This document shows, in pieces, positions 11,057 to 21,577 of a DNA stretch of 64,000 bases (position 1 is the first letter of the stretch; the number at the start of each line of letters is the position of its first letter). The notes below the pieces were generated by a model. The model was not told the origin of the DNA and ran no database searches. It saw only the letters and a list, made by a program, of their open reading frames with translations. This stretch comes from Hippasteria phrygiana. Its lineage: Eukaryota; Echinodermata; Asteroidea; Valvatida; Goniasteridae. Location of the stretch: assembly GCA_037893225.1 (NCBI GenBank), contig JAZGUH010001195.1:1-64000 (forward strand). The letters are read 5' to 3'. A program made the translations under genes and the position numbers.

Positions 11057-11338
11057 TATCGATCGGTTCGGGGATTAATCTAACGCGAGACCGCCCCAAT
11101 CATCACAAACCCATTAACTTTCGACTTTTCCATAGTCTACTATCCGAACCCCCCAAACACGCACATTGTTCCCCTAAATCACTGTCGCCTCTCTCCACTA
11201 TTGTCCGAGGGATTATCCGCCTTCATAAGGACCGCTTCCGGACCACATTGGCACCGCAGCACTCAGCCATTTACAGTCCATTGTCCAATTACAGTCCATT
11301 GTCCAGGGATTATCCACCCCCCAAAAACAGCTGGCCAA
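11057..11338 (-). repeat. R repeat, copy 3 (right arm, inner)
   Basis: Inverted copy of the R unit, TATCGATCGGTTCGG to CAGCTGGCCAA, 282 bases, nearly the same as copy 2. The ORFs of 150 and 109 codons drawn through it on the plus strand are artefacts of the repeat. Confidence 0.85.
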
Positions 11339-11587
11339 GTAGAATCACCTTGGTATTATCATCTAAATCTTGTCTATCCAGAATATCTTTCATATCCCGT
11401 TCCAATGTTTGCACTGTTTTCTCTCCAATGTCTCTTTTTAAAAGCACATTCTGAATGGCTCGCGTTACTCGGTCGGCATATGTACGAAATGAATTTCGGC
11501 CGTGTCATCCAATCGAATCTGTTGGTATGACTGTAACACTTGCTCGATGCGAGCCAGAAATCTCTCCACCGTTAATTCATTTACTCG

Positions 11588-12173
11588 TGAAAAACGGCAG
11601 AGCGATTGGAAAATTCAAATAACTTGACTGAAACACCAACCTTACTCTGTCGTCATCTGGAAGACCATCCATTAACCTTGCCAAAATACTCTCAAAAATG
11701 GAACCCATGCGAGGTAAAAACTCCCGCAATGATAAAGTTTCCATGTCCCTGAACTGAACTTGATAATCATACGTCGTAGCTTGATATTTCTTTATAAAAT
11801 TTTCTTTGACGTTTATAATCTTATAATAGTCTTCCGGTTTCTCCAAGCGAATTCTCTTCCGCTGAGGCCGATTCTCCTCGTCTTCGCCGTCATACGTCTC
11901 ACCCTGAGAAACGTCCCCTCCTCCGTCTCCACGGGCCACCCGTTCCTCTTGAGTATCTCGCTGCGATTCACCCATTGCCGCATCTTCATCATCCGTACCG
12001 TAGCCAAATTGATTCGGTACGTCATCATCTTCTTGTTCGCTGTTGAGTAAAGTCAGCTCATACAGTCTATTTAGAGCAAATGCCGATTGATCAGCGTTGA
12101 GTTCCACGTTATCCAGGATGATACCAAGTTCTTCGTAAGTTTGAAAATTTTGTATTTCTTGGTAGATATCCAT
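11588..12173 (-). pseudogene. Polymerase-type N-terminal fragment, right copy (longer)
   Basis: Minus-strand frame from ATG at 12173: MDIYQEIQ, a ~70-residue Asp/Glu/Gly-rich insert absent from the left copy, the basic patch, then the FRDMETLSLREFLPRMG domain. The frame ends at 11577 because one extra A near 11590 shifts it; the sequence beyond continues to match the left copy. The companion peptide frame (RAIQNVLLKRDIGENK) is at about 11350-11470. The same interpretation applies: N-terminus of a large Polinton-like polymerase, now a non-functional fragment. Identification rests on general resemblance only. Confidence 0.5.
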
Positions 12174-12380
12174 GTTTACGTTTACTGATTGGTTTGCTCG
12201 CTGTTACGCCGGTACGTACTGGTATCTCTATTTTGAGTTCATACATGAAGTGATTTGTAGTCAGTCTGCTTTGCTGAAATTCTTACGTGTAGAATATATC
12301 AGTCAACTTCGTTGACATTTTCATAAATGAAATAATCTACAATTGTTGACTCCAAGACTTCCAAATCCAATTACTGCTCA

Positions 12381-12650
12381 TATCGATCGGTTCGGGGATT
12401 AATCTAAGCGAGACCGCCCCAATCATCACAAACCCATTACCTTTCGGGTTTTCCATAGTCTACTATCCGAACCCCCCAAACACGCACATTGTTCTCCTAA
12501 ATCACTGTCGCCTCTCTCCGCTATTGTCCGTGGGATTATCCGCCTTCATTAGGACCGCTTCCGGACCACGTTGGCACCGCAGCACTCAGCCAATTACAGT
12601 CCATTGTCCAATTACGGGATTTTCCACCCCCCCCCCCCCCCCCCCAAAAA
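12381..12650 (-). repeat. R repeat, copy 4 (right arm, outer), truncated
   Basis: Inverted copy of the R unit, ending in a run of 19 C then AAAAA at 12627-12650. The terminal CAGCTGGCCAA is missing, so the right boundary of the palindrome lies here. Confidence 0.8.
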
Positions 12651-12949
12651 TCGGCACTGACTTGCACGCAGTGGCACGCAGTGGCCTTCAGTGGCATGCA
12701 AACGGACTCATTTGAAACCAGCCTGAGTGTACAATAGAGATCGTCTCTGGCGGCACCTTTTATGTCCCAGATAATCCGCTAATCCGGATTAGTGTGCAAC
12801 TGGTAGAATTAATCTTTCTTTCTGCAAGTTGGGGCTTAAGCGATTTCTTATAACTATTAATTTAAGGGTTTTCTGTAGAATTTGCGATACAGTTTCTCGG
12901 ACTTGTTTCCCTAAAAAAATCCAAACCACAAATCTGAGACAAAAGATAC

Positions 12950-13860
12950 GAGAATTTGAAAAGGTCCTCCATGAAAATTCTTGACTCTTCAAACCCAATT
13001 CTTGACTCTTCAAACGCAATGAATGGCAAGGTGAACATGTACATGTAAGTCCTTATATCTTCATAATGTAAAAGTTGTTTCAGTTGGCTCCGCCATCTTG
13101 AATTTCTCTACAGTTTCATAATTCGTAAGCGCCATGTTAAGAGTTTTCTTAATTATCTCACAATCAAGACATTGTTTTTGTGTATTTTCTCAATAAAGCA
13201 AAGAAATTATGAAATACGGCAAGATTATTTAAATTGAAGGTTGAAATCTTGACTCTTCAAATCGAATGGATGGAAAGGTAAACATGCATGTACATGTTGG
13301 TCCCTATACCTTTACCTTAAACGTTGTTTCAGTTGGCGCCTTCATCTTGAATTTCGTCCCCATTTCGCAATTCCTAAGCGCCATGTTAGAACTTTATTTT
13401 TTAACGAACTTGCAATCAAAAAATCGTTTTTTTTGTATTTTCTCAATAAAGCAAAACAATTATGAAATAATGCAAGAAAGAATTGAAGGTTGAAATCTTC
13501 ACTCAACAAAATGGATGGAAAGGTGAACATGTACAAAATGTACGTGTATAGAGTACCTGAAGTCTGACGTTAGTTGGCACAACTGGCTCCAAACAAATGG
13601 AGATTTGGACTGTTCCTTTAACAGCCAGTCATGAAAACACACATTGACACAAAATGACAAAAGTATTCTGGTTCCAAAAATTGCATTGACGTCATCACTT
13701 CTGTACTCTATAGGTCCACATGTCATTATCATGTAAAAGTTGTATCAATGGGCGCCGCCATCTTGAATTTCGCTCTCATGTCGTAATTCGTAAGCGCGCC
13801 GTGCTAGATCTATTTGTAATGATCTCACAATAAAGAAATCCTGGAACAAGACACGTAATC
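12950..13860 (+). repeat. About 250-bp unit in three tandem copies
   Basis: Units start near 12985, 13243 and 13490. Each has CTTGACTCTTCAAA-like text, then ATGGATGGAAAGGTGAACATG, a GCCATCTTGAATTTC motif, AAGCGCCATGTTAGA, and TCTCAATAAAGCAAA. The third unit is longer because a 158-bp MITE is inserted at 13551. The short ORFs here are incidental. Confidence 0.75.
13551..13708. mobile_element. MITE of the GAGTACCGAAGT family, copy 1
   Basis: TIRs are GAGTACCTGAAGTCTGACG and, inverted, the end CGTCATCACTTCTGTACTC. It is flanked by TATA on both sides (13547-13550, 13709-13712), consistent with a TA target duplication as in Tc1/mariner-type elements. It sits inside the third tandem 250-bp unit; the other two units lack it. 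Confidence 0.8.
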
Positions 13861-14700
13861 GCCAAATTTAAACTGACGTCGATGCTATTTATTCCTCAGA
13901 AAAATATTATCTGAAAAAGCGTTGTATACATCGCGGACGATGGGTTATGTGCAAATTGTTTGACGAAGAAAAGAATAACAATAACTTCCAATCAAGTCTA
14001 GGCTCTTAAATTTGCTGCCCTATATTGCCTTGCCCGTAAAAAGTATAGTTCGGGTGCGACGTTTACATCAATCACGCAGCGAAAACATTCCAATGAATGA
14101 TAACATGAATGATAACATGTAGGCCTATCCCCCGACGCAAACAATCTTCTGAATGTATTCCTATAGCTGCGCCTTGAAAAATCTGAAACTGTTTTTCATT
14201 CCATTTTTCGTACAATAGGCCTAATAGGCTGTGTTTTGAATTTCCAAAGATGTATATCCAGTGATGACGAAGCACTGCTGTTTTTATGCGTGGTAAACTT
14301 GAATAATGGTGTAGGCCTACATCTACGCGTAATTTCTTCAAAACGTATTTTTCTCTCCGAAAAGATCGAATTTGAGGAAATAAATGATGCTGTCTTTCAC
14401 CAGATTTCTACATTTGTAGTGTCATGTCCAATGTTTTAATGAAAATATCGGAAACTTGAAATAAATAAGAAATCCACATAGACTACAATACTTTACAAAT
14501 CTAAGTCCCGCTAGAATCATCATTACGTTAGGAAAGCATTTGAATCGCCAGTTTAGTTAAGTGTATTCTGAACAAAGCTTCCAAAAGATGAGTCATCAGT
14601 CCACTATTGTGGCACACTAGCCCTTTTTGAAACCCTGGTCCTTTTATGACACCCTCTCCGTCTGGTAATCCGTCCGTCTTGGCCGGCCGGCCGGCCTGTG
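13861..14700. other. No gene recognised
   Basis: AT-rich sequence with scattered short ORFs lacking protein-like composition. GGCCTA-type fragments recur around 14120-14320. Nothing supported. Confidence 0.5.
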
Positions 14701-14703
14701 CGT

Positions 14704-15012
14704 GCACGCAGTCGGCACGCAGTCGGCACGCAGTCGGCACGCAGTCGGCACGCAGTCGGCACGCAGTCGGCACGCAGTCGGCACGCAGTCGGCACGCAGT
14801 CGGCACGCAGTCGGCACGCAGTCGGCACGCAGTCGGCACGCAGTCGGCACGCAGTCGGCACGCAGTCGGCACGCAGTCGGCACGCAGTCGGCACGCAGTC
14901 GGCACGCAGTCGGCACGCAGTCGGCACGCAGTCGGCACGCAGGAGGCACGCAGTCGGCACGCAGTCGGCACGCAGGAGGCACGCAGTCGGCACGCAGGAG
15001 GCACGCAGGAGG
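14704..15012. repeat. 11-bp tandem satellite (GCACGCAGTCG), about 28 units
   Basis: The unit GCACGCAGTCG repeats almost perfectly; the last five or so units alternate with GCACGCAGGAG. Because 11 is not a multiple of 3, every frame cycles through the same 11-residue repeat. This explains six overlapping ORFs of 126-219 codons on both strands, none of which is a gene. Confidence 0.95.
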
Positions 15013-15091
15013 CCCGTGCCTTTGCGTGCAATTGCGTGCGGACCCGTTCGCACGCGTGCGCACGCGTGCGCACGGAAATTGACATTAATCC

Positions 15092-15552
15092 ATGGTCCCT
15101 AAAGTAGGCGAACTGCACGACCCCTTTGACAAGCACCTGATTTCCAATCTCAAAGTAACCTACCAGACAGGAAAGGGGAATAATCATTTGGTGCCCATCC
15201 TATTCCCATCCGACACCGTAGAAGCAATGAAGAAGTTGACAAACAGTGAAGTGAGAGCTTCAGCAGGGGTCAGGGAGGACAATGTCTATGTCTTTGCATG
15301 TATCCAGGGCTCCTCCACACATGTAACAGGGTGGCATGCTCTTAACGGCATATGCAGTGAGGCAGGCATCGAGTCCAGAAAACTGACGGCGACAAAAACA
15401 GAGTTAGCACTCTATATGCAGCTTTGGAGCTTCCTGAACATGAACGAGAACTGTTCTTCAGGCACATGGGATATTCCAGCAATATTACCAGGTTCCACCA
15501 GCGATCGCTGAAGTAGTTAAGGTTGGAAAGCAGCTGTTGCATATTGATTCAG
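15092..15552 (+). pseudogene. Exon of a tyrosine-recombinase-like (KRI/'uncharacterised' family) protein, two frameshifts
   Basis: The frame from about 15092 encodes HLVPILFPSDTVEAMKKL, then an E-N-x-Y-V-F-A segment and an LTATK segment. It then loses frame near 15400. The following segment (R-x-S-T-L-Y..L-E-L-P-E-H-E-R-E-L-F-F-R-H-M-G, 15402-15470) continues in a second frame, and QVPPAIAEVVKVGKQLL (15488-15540) in a third. It ends at a good donor, CAG|GTAAAT. The order LRKH-like box, H-x-x-G box and terminal Tyr-like segment resembles the C-terminal part of a tyrosine-recombinase-fold family common in fish and invertebrates; this is family knowledge recalled from memory. Two 1-base losses make it a probable pseudogene. 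Confidence 0.5.
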
Positions 15553-15610
15553 GTAAATATTCCTTTTTTCCTCGTTTTTTAATGAATCAGTAATAGCTTG
15601 AATATTAATT

Positions 15611-15932
15611 GTGACCCGTTCTGCAAAAAGGGCAATTATGTTGCAAAATTTGAAAATAGTGTTTTATATATAAGCATTTTGCATTCACGAAATATTTGGA
15701 AATTTGCATGTTTGTTTTCAGGAATTTCTTGAAATGACTTAAGGAGAAACAAGCCATTTATTCACTGAAATCTTATTATGAAATAGAATAATATAGGTAT
15801 CAAAGATTCAAAAAAAAATATCTCCCTTCAAAATCACTTGTTTGAAGAATTTTTCACCCTCTTCACATTGAATGGCCCATAATGTGTAAAAACATACAGC
15901 GACTTATGTGCCCTTTTTGCAGAGCGGGTCAC
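15611..15932. mobile_element. MITE with GTGACCCG termini, copy 1
   Basis: Starts GTGACCCGTTCTGCAAAAAG and ends CTTTTTGCAGAGCGGGTCAC, flanked by AATT on both sides (15607-15610, 15933-15936). 322 bases, no coding capacity. It lies in the intron between the exons ending at 15552 and starting at 16069. Confidence 0.75.
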
Positions 15933-16068
15933 AATTGAGTACAGTATGCAGATGTAGAACTTAGGTGGGGGGGGGGGGGGGGGGGGGCTAAAGCTGACTC
16001 CTGTCAAATACTAAAAGACATGGTTTAATACTTGATGGTGTCATTTCTCTGTTATTTCATGTTAACAG

Positions 16069-16128
16069 GCAAAGATGCTGACAAAGCATGTGTGAGATCT
16101 AGTGAAGTGACCCTACCTTGTACAGTTG
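16069..16128 (+). CDS. 60-bp cassette exon 1
   Basis: Acceptor TTAACAG precedes 16069 and donor GTGAGT follows 16128. It is 60 bases, phase 1 at both ends, so it can be included or skipped without shifting frame. It encodes about 20 residues containing KDADKACVRSSEV. It is homologous to the exon at 17619-17678, which has the same length and phase. It joins in frame to the third-frame end of the exon at 15552. Short size limits certainty, but paired splice sites on two homologous copies support it. Confidence 0.55.
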
Positions 16129-17129
16129 GTGAGTTTATATGTAAAAGTATGTCAATACTGTAGGGTGTTCAAGTGATTTTATACACCCAGTGCATTGAAC
16201 TGTAATCTGGAAATACATGTACATTGTAAATGAAATTTTTTGTTCCAACCTCATGATTAGTGAAAAACACAAACTGTGGCTGAACTCCACAGTCCCACAG
16301 CACAAATAATGACTTTTGATACTCAATTGCACTACTTCCTGTTGACTTAAATATTTAACCTCATCTCCCTGGGTCTTTTTGCTTGTATACAACCTCAATT
16401 CTGTAAAATATTGCAACTGCCTCCAGGTAAAAGTTAGATACAGTCTCAGTCCTCAAAAATCCTCTTATTTCTTGGATTTTGACCACTACCTCAGCAGTCA
16501 ACATTAATGCATTGATGAGACAGTGCTAAAGAAAGGTGCAGATTATTTCAAGTATAATTTAGGATGATGCATGGCTGAACATAAACAACACAAGGTTTGG
16601 CCTAAAACCTTTACACAGTGCATCCTCCAAAATAAGCCACACATTTTTGCCATACAGTCTCAGTCCTTTTAAACCCTCTATTTATTCATTTCAACTGAAC
16701 ATCTATTTTCATACCTTCAACAGTGATAAAGATACACGAATAATACAACAATGAAAATACTTAATTCAATGCTAAATGAATGACACAAAGAAAGAGGATA
16801 ACAAAATATATATAAATATAAAGTGCTTATAAACTTATGCATAGAGGATTTTGAAGAATTTGGAATAATCTTACTGTATTCACCATAAGGAATCCATACA
16901 TTGACTTCACATCAGTTGGTGCTGACAGTGGTGGTTCTGAGGCTGCAGCTTCACTTGGGGGGTTCTACTGCATAATGCGTGTTGCGCATTTATACATGCA
17001 TGCATATGCTGGTTGTCACAAATTACACTCCTTATCTCTGAAATTACCTTGCGAATTGTTCTTGAGAGTGTAACATTTTTGAAAGTGTAATCCAAATGCA
17101 GCATACAATTTCGTTGATATAATTTCAAC

Positions 17130-17593
17130 CTTTTCACAATGCTCCCTGTACCCACTCTGAAAAAAGGTATATTATGTCGCAAAATATTAAAAATGAGTTT
17201 TATGTATGTTTGGAAAGCCCGCAATGTAAGCTTTCATTTGGTACATGATAGAGCTCCAAAGCCCTTTCTGCTCTGGAGATATCACGTTTTTGCATATTAA
17301 TTAGTTCTATGGAGTTCTAATTGCGCAACAGAGAAAACAGGCTTTGAAATAGCTAGTTCTAATACAATGTAATGGAACAATGCACTCTAAAAAGGTTATT
17401 TTTGTCACTTTTTTTACTGAAATCAACATTGTTGTGCACCAAACCTGAAACTTCAGATATTTAAGATGTCATTAAAGACAAAAAACAAAATATTAATTTT
17501 GACGAAAAATCTCACCCTCTCAACGTTGAAAGGGCCATTACACGTAAATGCATAGAGCGACTTATATGACCTTTTTCTGGAGCGGGTCACATA
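17130..17593. mobile_element. MITE with GTGACCCG termini, copy 2 (diverged)
   Basis: The right end is CTTTTTCTGGAGCGGGTCACA, and the interior matches copy 1 (GTCGCAAAATATTAAAAATG, CTCACCCTCTCAACGTTGAA, GAGCGACTTATATGACC). The left end near 17130 is degraded (CCTGTACCCACTCTGAAAAAAGG). It lies in the intron between the two cassette exons, as copy 1 lies in the preceding intron. Confidence 0.65.
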
Positions 17594-17618
17594 TGGTTTC
17601 TGTGTTGCATTTTAATAG

Positions 17619-17678
17619 ACAAAGATACTGAAGTCGGTGCACCTACATGTAGGAGTGAAGTATCAACTGGTCCAGTGG
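17619..17678 (+). CDS. 60-bp cassette exon 2
   Basis: Acceptor TTTAATAG precedes 17619 and donor GTGAGT follows 17678. Same length (60) and phase as the exon at 16069. It encodes a similar ~20-residue peptide containing KDTE, C-R-S-E-V. Intron flanks also match at the 3' side (GTGAGTTTATA in both). An exon-plus-intron duplication is the simplest reading. Confidence 0.55.
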
Positions 17679-17679
17679 G

Positions 17680-18185
17680 TGAGTTTATACATAACATTTG
17701 TGAATGTAGGATATTCAAGGTTGGTCATTAAACACTTTCTGCTGGAAACAATGGCCAAAGGATTACTCTGTTAAAAAGGGTAGCATTATTGTTGTAAAAT
17801 TTCTCTTCAATGTAAAGATCCCTGTGTGTAGTATTAAAAAGCACTTTGATTGATCCGGAAATGTTAAACAAAACTGCAGACACATCCAATCCCACAGAAG
17901 TTGGGCTTCATTTGGTCCCAGAACTAACCTTGGCTGTTGCACATTAGGTTCTGCATGTGCACATACTATGATTATAATGGAAATGAAACTTTAGGGAGAA
18001 TTATAGTTGTTGTAATAAGTATCGGGAAAATGGTGCATTTGGGGGACAGTTGAAACAGTTCCATTCACAGCATGCATAGTTATTGTACAATGCTGAAATT
18101 AATCCCCGTCATCCGATCGGTTGCCCACGGCTTGAGGGCCCCACACACACTCGACCTCCATGGGAGTCACTCAAGCGTGGGGACA
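17680..18185. other. Intronic or intergenic, no gene seen
   Basis: No ORF or repeat with support. It may be the next intron of the cassette-exon gene. Confidence 0.4.
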
Positions 18186-18189
18186 AATA

Positions 18190-18798
18190 CAGGGTGGATA
18201 AAAACAAAAAAACCGAAATATTATTGCTAATTGTAACAGAAGTAGGGCACATGTGAATCAAAGGAAGATATTCTCTGTTAGGGTTGAATTTCCTCTTTAA
18301 AATGACACCCTGATCATGTCATTACATTCAATTTTATGAAAGGGTCTATTTAGGGAATTGCGCCACTTTTCAATTGTGGTTTTTGTGGTGTCATTTGTCA
18401 CAGAGTGAAAGGCTATGGTTGCCAATCAAGCCAGGTGGGGAAAAAAGATATTTCACCATGTAAACTTAACATTTATTCCCGCAGTGTTATTTACATAATT
18501 AAACATGCCCCTCCAGGTGTCCTCCGTTTTCCCCGACACAAATCTTAGCACGGCATCGCATGCCCATCACTGGTTAAGGCCAATGCCACTAAAGAAAGTG
18601 GCGCAATTCTCTAAATAGACCCGTTCATAAAATTGGTCACTGCTCAGTCAACCGTGAATGTAATGACATGATCAGGGTGTCATTTTAAAGAGGAGATTCA
18701 ACCCTAACAGAGGATATCTCCCTTTGATTCACATGTGCCCTACTTCTGTTACAATTGGCAATAATATCTCGGTTTCGCTCTTTTTTGTATCCACCCTG
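18190..18798. mobile_element. Fold-back MITE with about 180-bp TIRs
   Basis: The left arm 18190-18372 (CAGGGTGGATA, CAGAAGTAGGGCACATGTG, GACACCCTGATCATGTCATT) is repeated inverted at 18596-18798, ending TATCCACCCTG. It is flanked by TA on both sides. The inner 220 bases are unique. No coding capacity. Confidence 0.8.
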
Positions 18799-18799
18799 T

Positions 18800-20035
18800 A
18801 TAGACGTTACCTAGTATTGCATACAGAATTTGCCAGAACGTGTTTAAGCACAGGGAATCCCGGCATGTTTAGACGTCATCCGGCGGGGAGTGGTAAATTC
18901 ATGGGAAAAAGTCGGTAAAATTTATTGTAGCTATCTGCATAAATTTGAATATGCATAAGGCACTTCAAAAACCAATATTTCAATGATTAACCATTACTTG
19001 TCATAAAATCTGTTTTTAGAGAATGTGGTTGCAGAGTAAGTTATTTGAAATGATTTTGAAATGATTTGTTAAAAGTTTGGTGGTAAAAGGAATTTGTATA
19101 TTTAATTTTTATCCTCAACACTGTGACTGAAAAGTCCACTGTTTTGAAGACGTCAAGAAGCCTCAAGATAATTTTTACTTTGATTCCTTTGCAAAGTTAA
19201 GGGTCGGAGAGTCACCATTCATGGCTGACGCCACCTGTCGTGTTTAGGGTTCACGACTTAATACGTCCCCGCAATCAAGGAATCACTTCCTAGTGCCTTT
19301 CTTCCCCTGTCTCTTTTCCGTGCCGGAGAATGAAATGTTTCCACGCCAATCAAATGTTTTTTGTTTTAATGCATTTCTCACGATACTGGTCACTGGTAAC
19401 CATTACACACACAAAATGCTACACTGTGCCGGGGCGGCAATGACTCCGTATCTCACCAACGGTTCTGCTGTCCATCCTTTGATGTTTTAAGCGGTAATAA
19501 TGCCATCCACACCACCCTCGGTTCTTAGAAACGCAACACAAAGGCGGCATTCAATAAGAAGGGGACAATCAAAACATCGGGTAATCTATCAAGACACTGC
19601 AAACATTTGGCATTCGAGTTCTCGGTCGGCCGAATCTTTAAAAGATTTTGTTTTTGTGCTCGCCCGCAACTTGATTTTTTGTTTTTCGCGTACTCTGTGC
19701 TCCAGAAAGGAAAGGTCGATTTCTTAAAATTGGATTACGGTTAACCGAAACGGAAAAATGTAACCGTGTAACCGTTTAAACGGTTGGTTTACCGTGTAAA
19801 TGGTTCCAAACTGCAGCCTTAATCCAATTGTGCATAGTCAAAAGAGCGTGCAGTTGCCTTTATATTTGTACTCTCTTTATTAAAAGAGGATCAGCACTTC
19901 AACTCCCCTAACCATTCCATTTCTGATATGATTCTACAGGGCATAGCATCACTTGGTCACCGCAAGGACTCAGTTTGCCTTAGCAGGGAGAAAGTGTGGA
20001 TGAAACGTCTTCGGACTATTCAACTACATGGTCTC
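18800..20035. other. No gene recognised
   Basis: Mixed sequence. ORFs at 19293-19727 are short and lack recognisable domains. Positions 19740-19800 contain near-palindromic ACCGTTTAAACGGT text. Nothing supported. Confidence 0.4.
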
Positions 20036-20037
20036 AA

Positions 20038-20360
20038 CATCCAGGAAGGAAATGATTAACTCTTCATTTTCCCCATCGTCATTTGTTTACAGATAATCCC
20101 CCTGGCAAACCCTCTTGGGGTTTCTTGCCCACTTTATGTCATTCCCTTTCCCTTTAAGCCTTGCCATATCCCTCTGTTCCTTCCATTGCCTAATTATCAC
20201 CTCCAGGAAGGAAATGGTTAACTTATTTCCCCCATCGTCATTTGTTTACAGATAATCCTCCTGGCAAACCCTCTTGGGGTTTCTTGCCCACTTGATGTCT
20301 TTCCCTTTCCCTTTAAGCCTTGCCATATCACTCTGTTAGTCCCATTGCCTAATTATCACC
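20038..20360 (+). repeat. Tandem duplication of a 160-bp unit
   Basis: ATCCAGGAAGGAAATG..., CCCATCGTCATTTGTTTACAG and CTCTTGGGGTTTCTTGCCC occur at 20038-20200 and again at 20201-20360 with few differences. A C/T-rich tract (20366-20560) follows. Confidence 0.8.
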
Positions 20361-20644
20361 TCCCATTTATACCCCCCCCCCCCCTTTGCCACACTCCTTT
20401 GTTACCCCTCCCCAGCTTCCTCCCTCCCATCTCAATGCCTCCCCTCTTTCATCATGGCCCCTACCACACTTCTTTGTTCCTTGCTGTCCTCTCCCCTCTC
20501 TGTACTCCCATTGATGTTTACCCACTGCCACTGTCCTTTGGTCCATAATCTCTTTTGTGTTTCCCCACCCACCCTTACTTGTTTGGGTTTCCCATACATG
20601 TTTGTTTCTTGTACACAGTCATTTGCCTTTGAGAAAGAACTTGC

Positions 20645-21300
20645 TTAAAGGGACACAAATGTTCCTTATCTTATATAAGAGTTGTTTATGCAAAAAAGCA
20701 CCTATAACGTGTTGTAATTAGCGAGTAGTGATTAAAAAACAAAAGATTTGCCTCTGTCCCCTGACATCTGACCCGCGAAACAGACTTATTTCCAGTAGTA
20801 AATACCACCGTCTAAATAATGCGCAAAATACGCTGTAAGAGTCTTTAGGCTGGCGCCGCAGCCAGTGGCCTTGTAAACCTATAAGATGATCGCCAGGTAC
20901 CATTCTCTACCTCGCGACACATATCGCCAGTGCTGCGCGCCGTGCCACAGTACATCAAAATGGATCAAAGATCGAGATACATCCAAAAAGAAGAAGAAAC
21001 CTCTTCAATCTGGGTAAGAAAGGTGTCTTATAATCAACAAAATTAGCTGGCCTGACGTTTCGAACTTAAAGGGACACATTGCTTTGGAAATTTAGGCTAT
21101 AAAAATGAAATGGATGTGGTTGGGAAGCTCTTTTAAAAGTAGAACATGAAGATTCACATAACTATCCCTTCAAATTGCGTGGTTTTTGCTTAATTTCGTG
21201 ACAAATAACGGTCCGCCATTTTGTAGAACCAAATTTTTGACTCCACAAAATGGCGGACCATGTTCACCAGTCGTATTTCCAGTCGCAGCTGGTTGAAGTA
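20645..21300. mobile_element. Rearranged copy of the TTAA-AGGGACACATTGC element
   Basis: 20645-20960 matches 55615-55925 in direct orientation (CTTTAGGCTGGCGCCGCAGCCA and flanks). 21065-21280, starting TTAAAGGGACACATTGC, matches 55970-56176 in inverted orientation. The copy is thus an internal rearrangement of the complete element near 55.6 kb. It includes the self-complementary pair GGTCCGCCATTTTGT / ACAAAATGGCGGACC. Confidence 0.7.
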
Positions 21301-21577
21301 CGTCTTCAGGCATAGGCCTGCTCTGTGTTCATAGATTTCCACAGCTCTGTGTTTTGTTTGTTTGTTTTTTATTTGGTGTCCGTCCATCAGGCTTATCCGT
21401 TCGTTTGTTTTGTGTGTGTGTTTGTGCAAAAGAGATAAAGAATTTTTTCGTTTCTGTTTATGCCTCAAAGTACATCTCCAATTTGCAGTACATGTGTCAT
21501 AACCCTTCCTGTCTTTGGTGCATTCTTGCATTGCCAGATTTTTGATGGGCCAGTTTGGCAGTTACTTGCAGGAAGAT

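Larger units (their letters stand above)
1804..12650. repeat. Large diverged palindrome (arms about 3.5 kb), left arm split by PiggyBac
   Basis: Left-arm segments 1804-4018 and 7502-8833 match, as reverse complement, right-arm segments 10258-12650 and 8914-10257. The arms differ by substitutions and indels: a 1-base and a 2-base indel at different places in the zinc-finger gene, and a 213-base deletion in the left polymerase fragment. It is therefore an old inverted duplication, not a trivial assembly mirror. The 80-base spacer (8834-8913) is itself a copy of part of the polymerase fragment, in the same orientation as 11591-11672. The gene content looks like remnants of a large Polinton-like element; that origin is inferred from general resemblance. 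Confidence 0.8.

Noticed and set aside
11002..11530. Plus-strand ORFs of 109-150 codons
   Set aside because: Translate the antisense of the R repeat and the 44-aa ORF; the sense strand carries the better-supported features.
14528..15187. Overlapping ORFs of 126-219 codons on both strands
   Set aside because: Produced by the 11-bp satellite; the same peptide appears in every frame.
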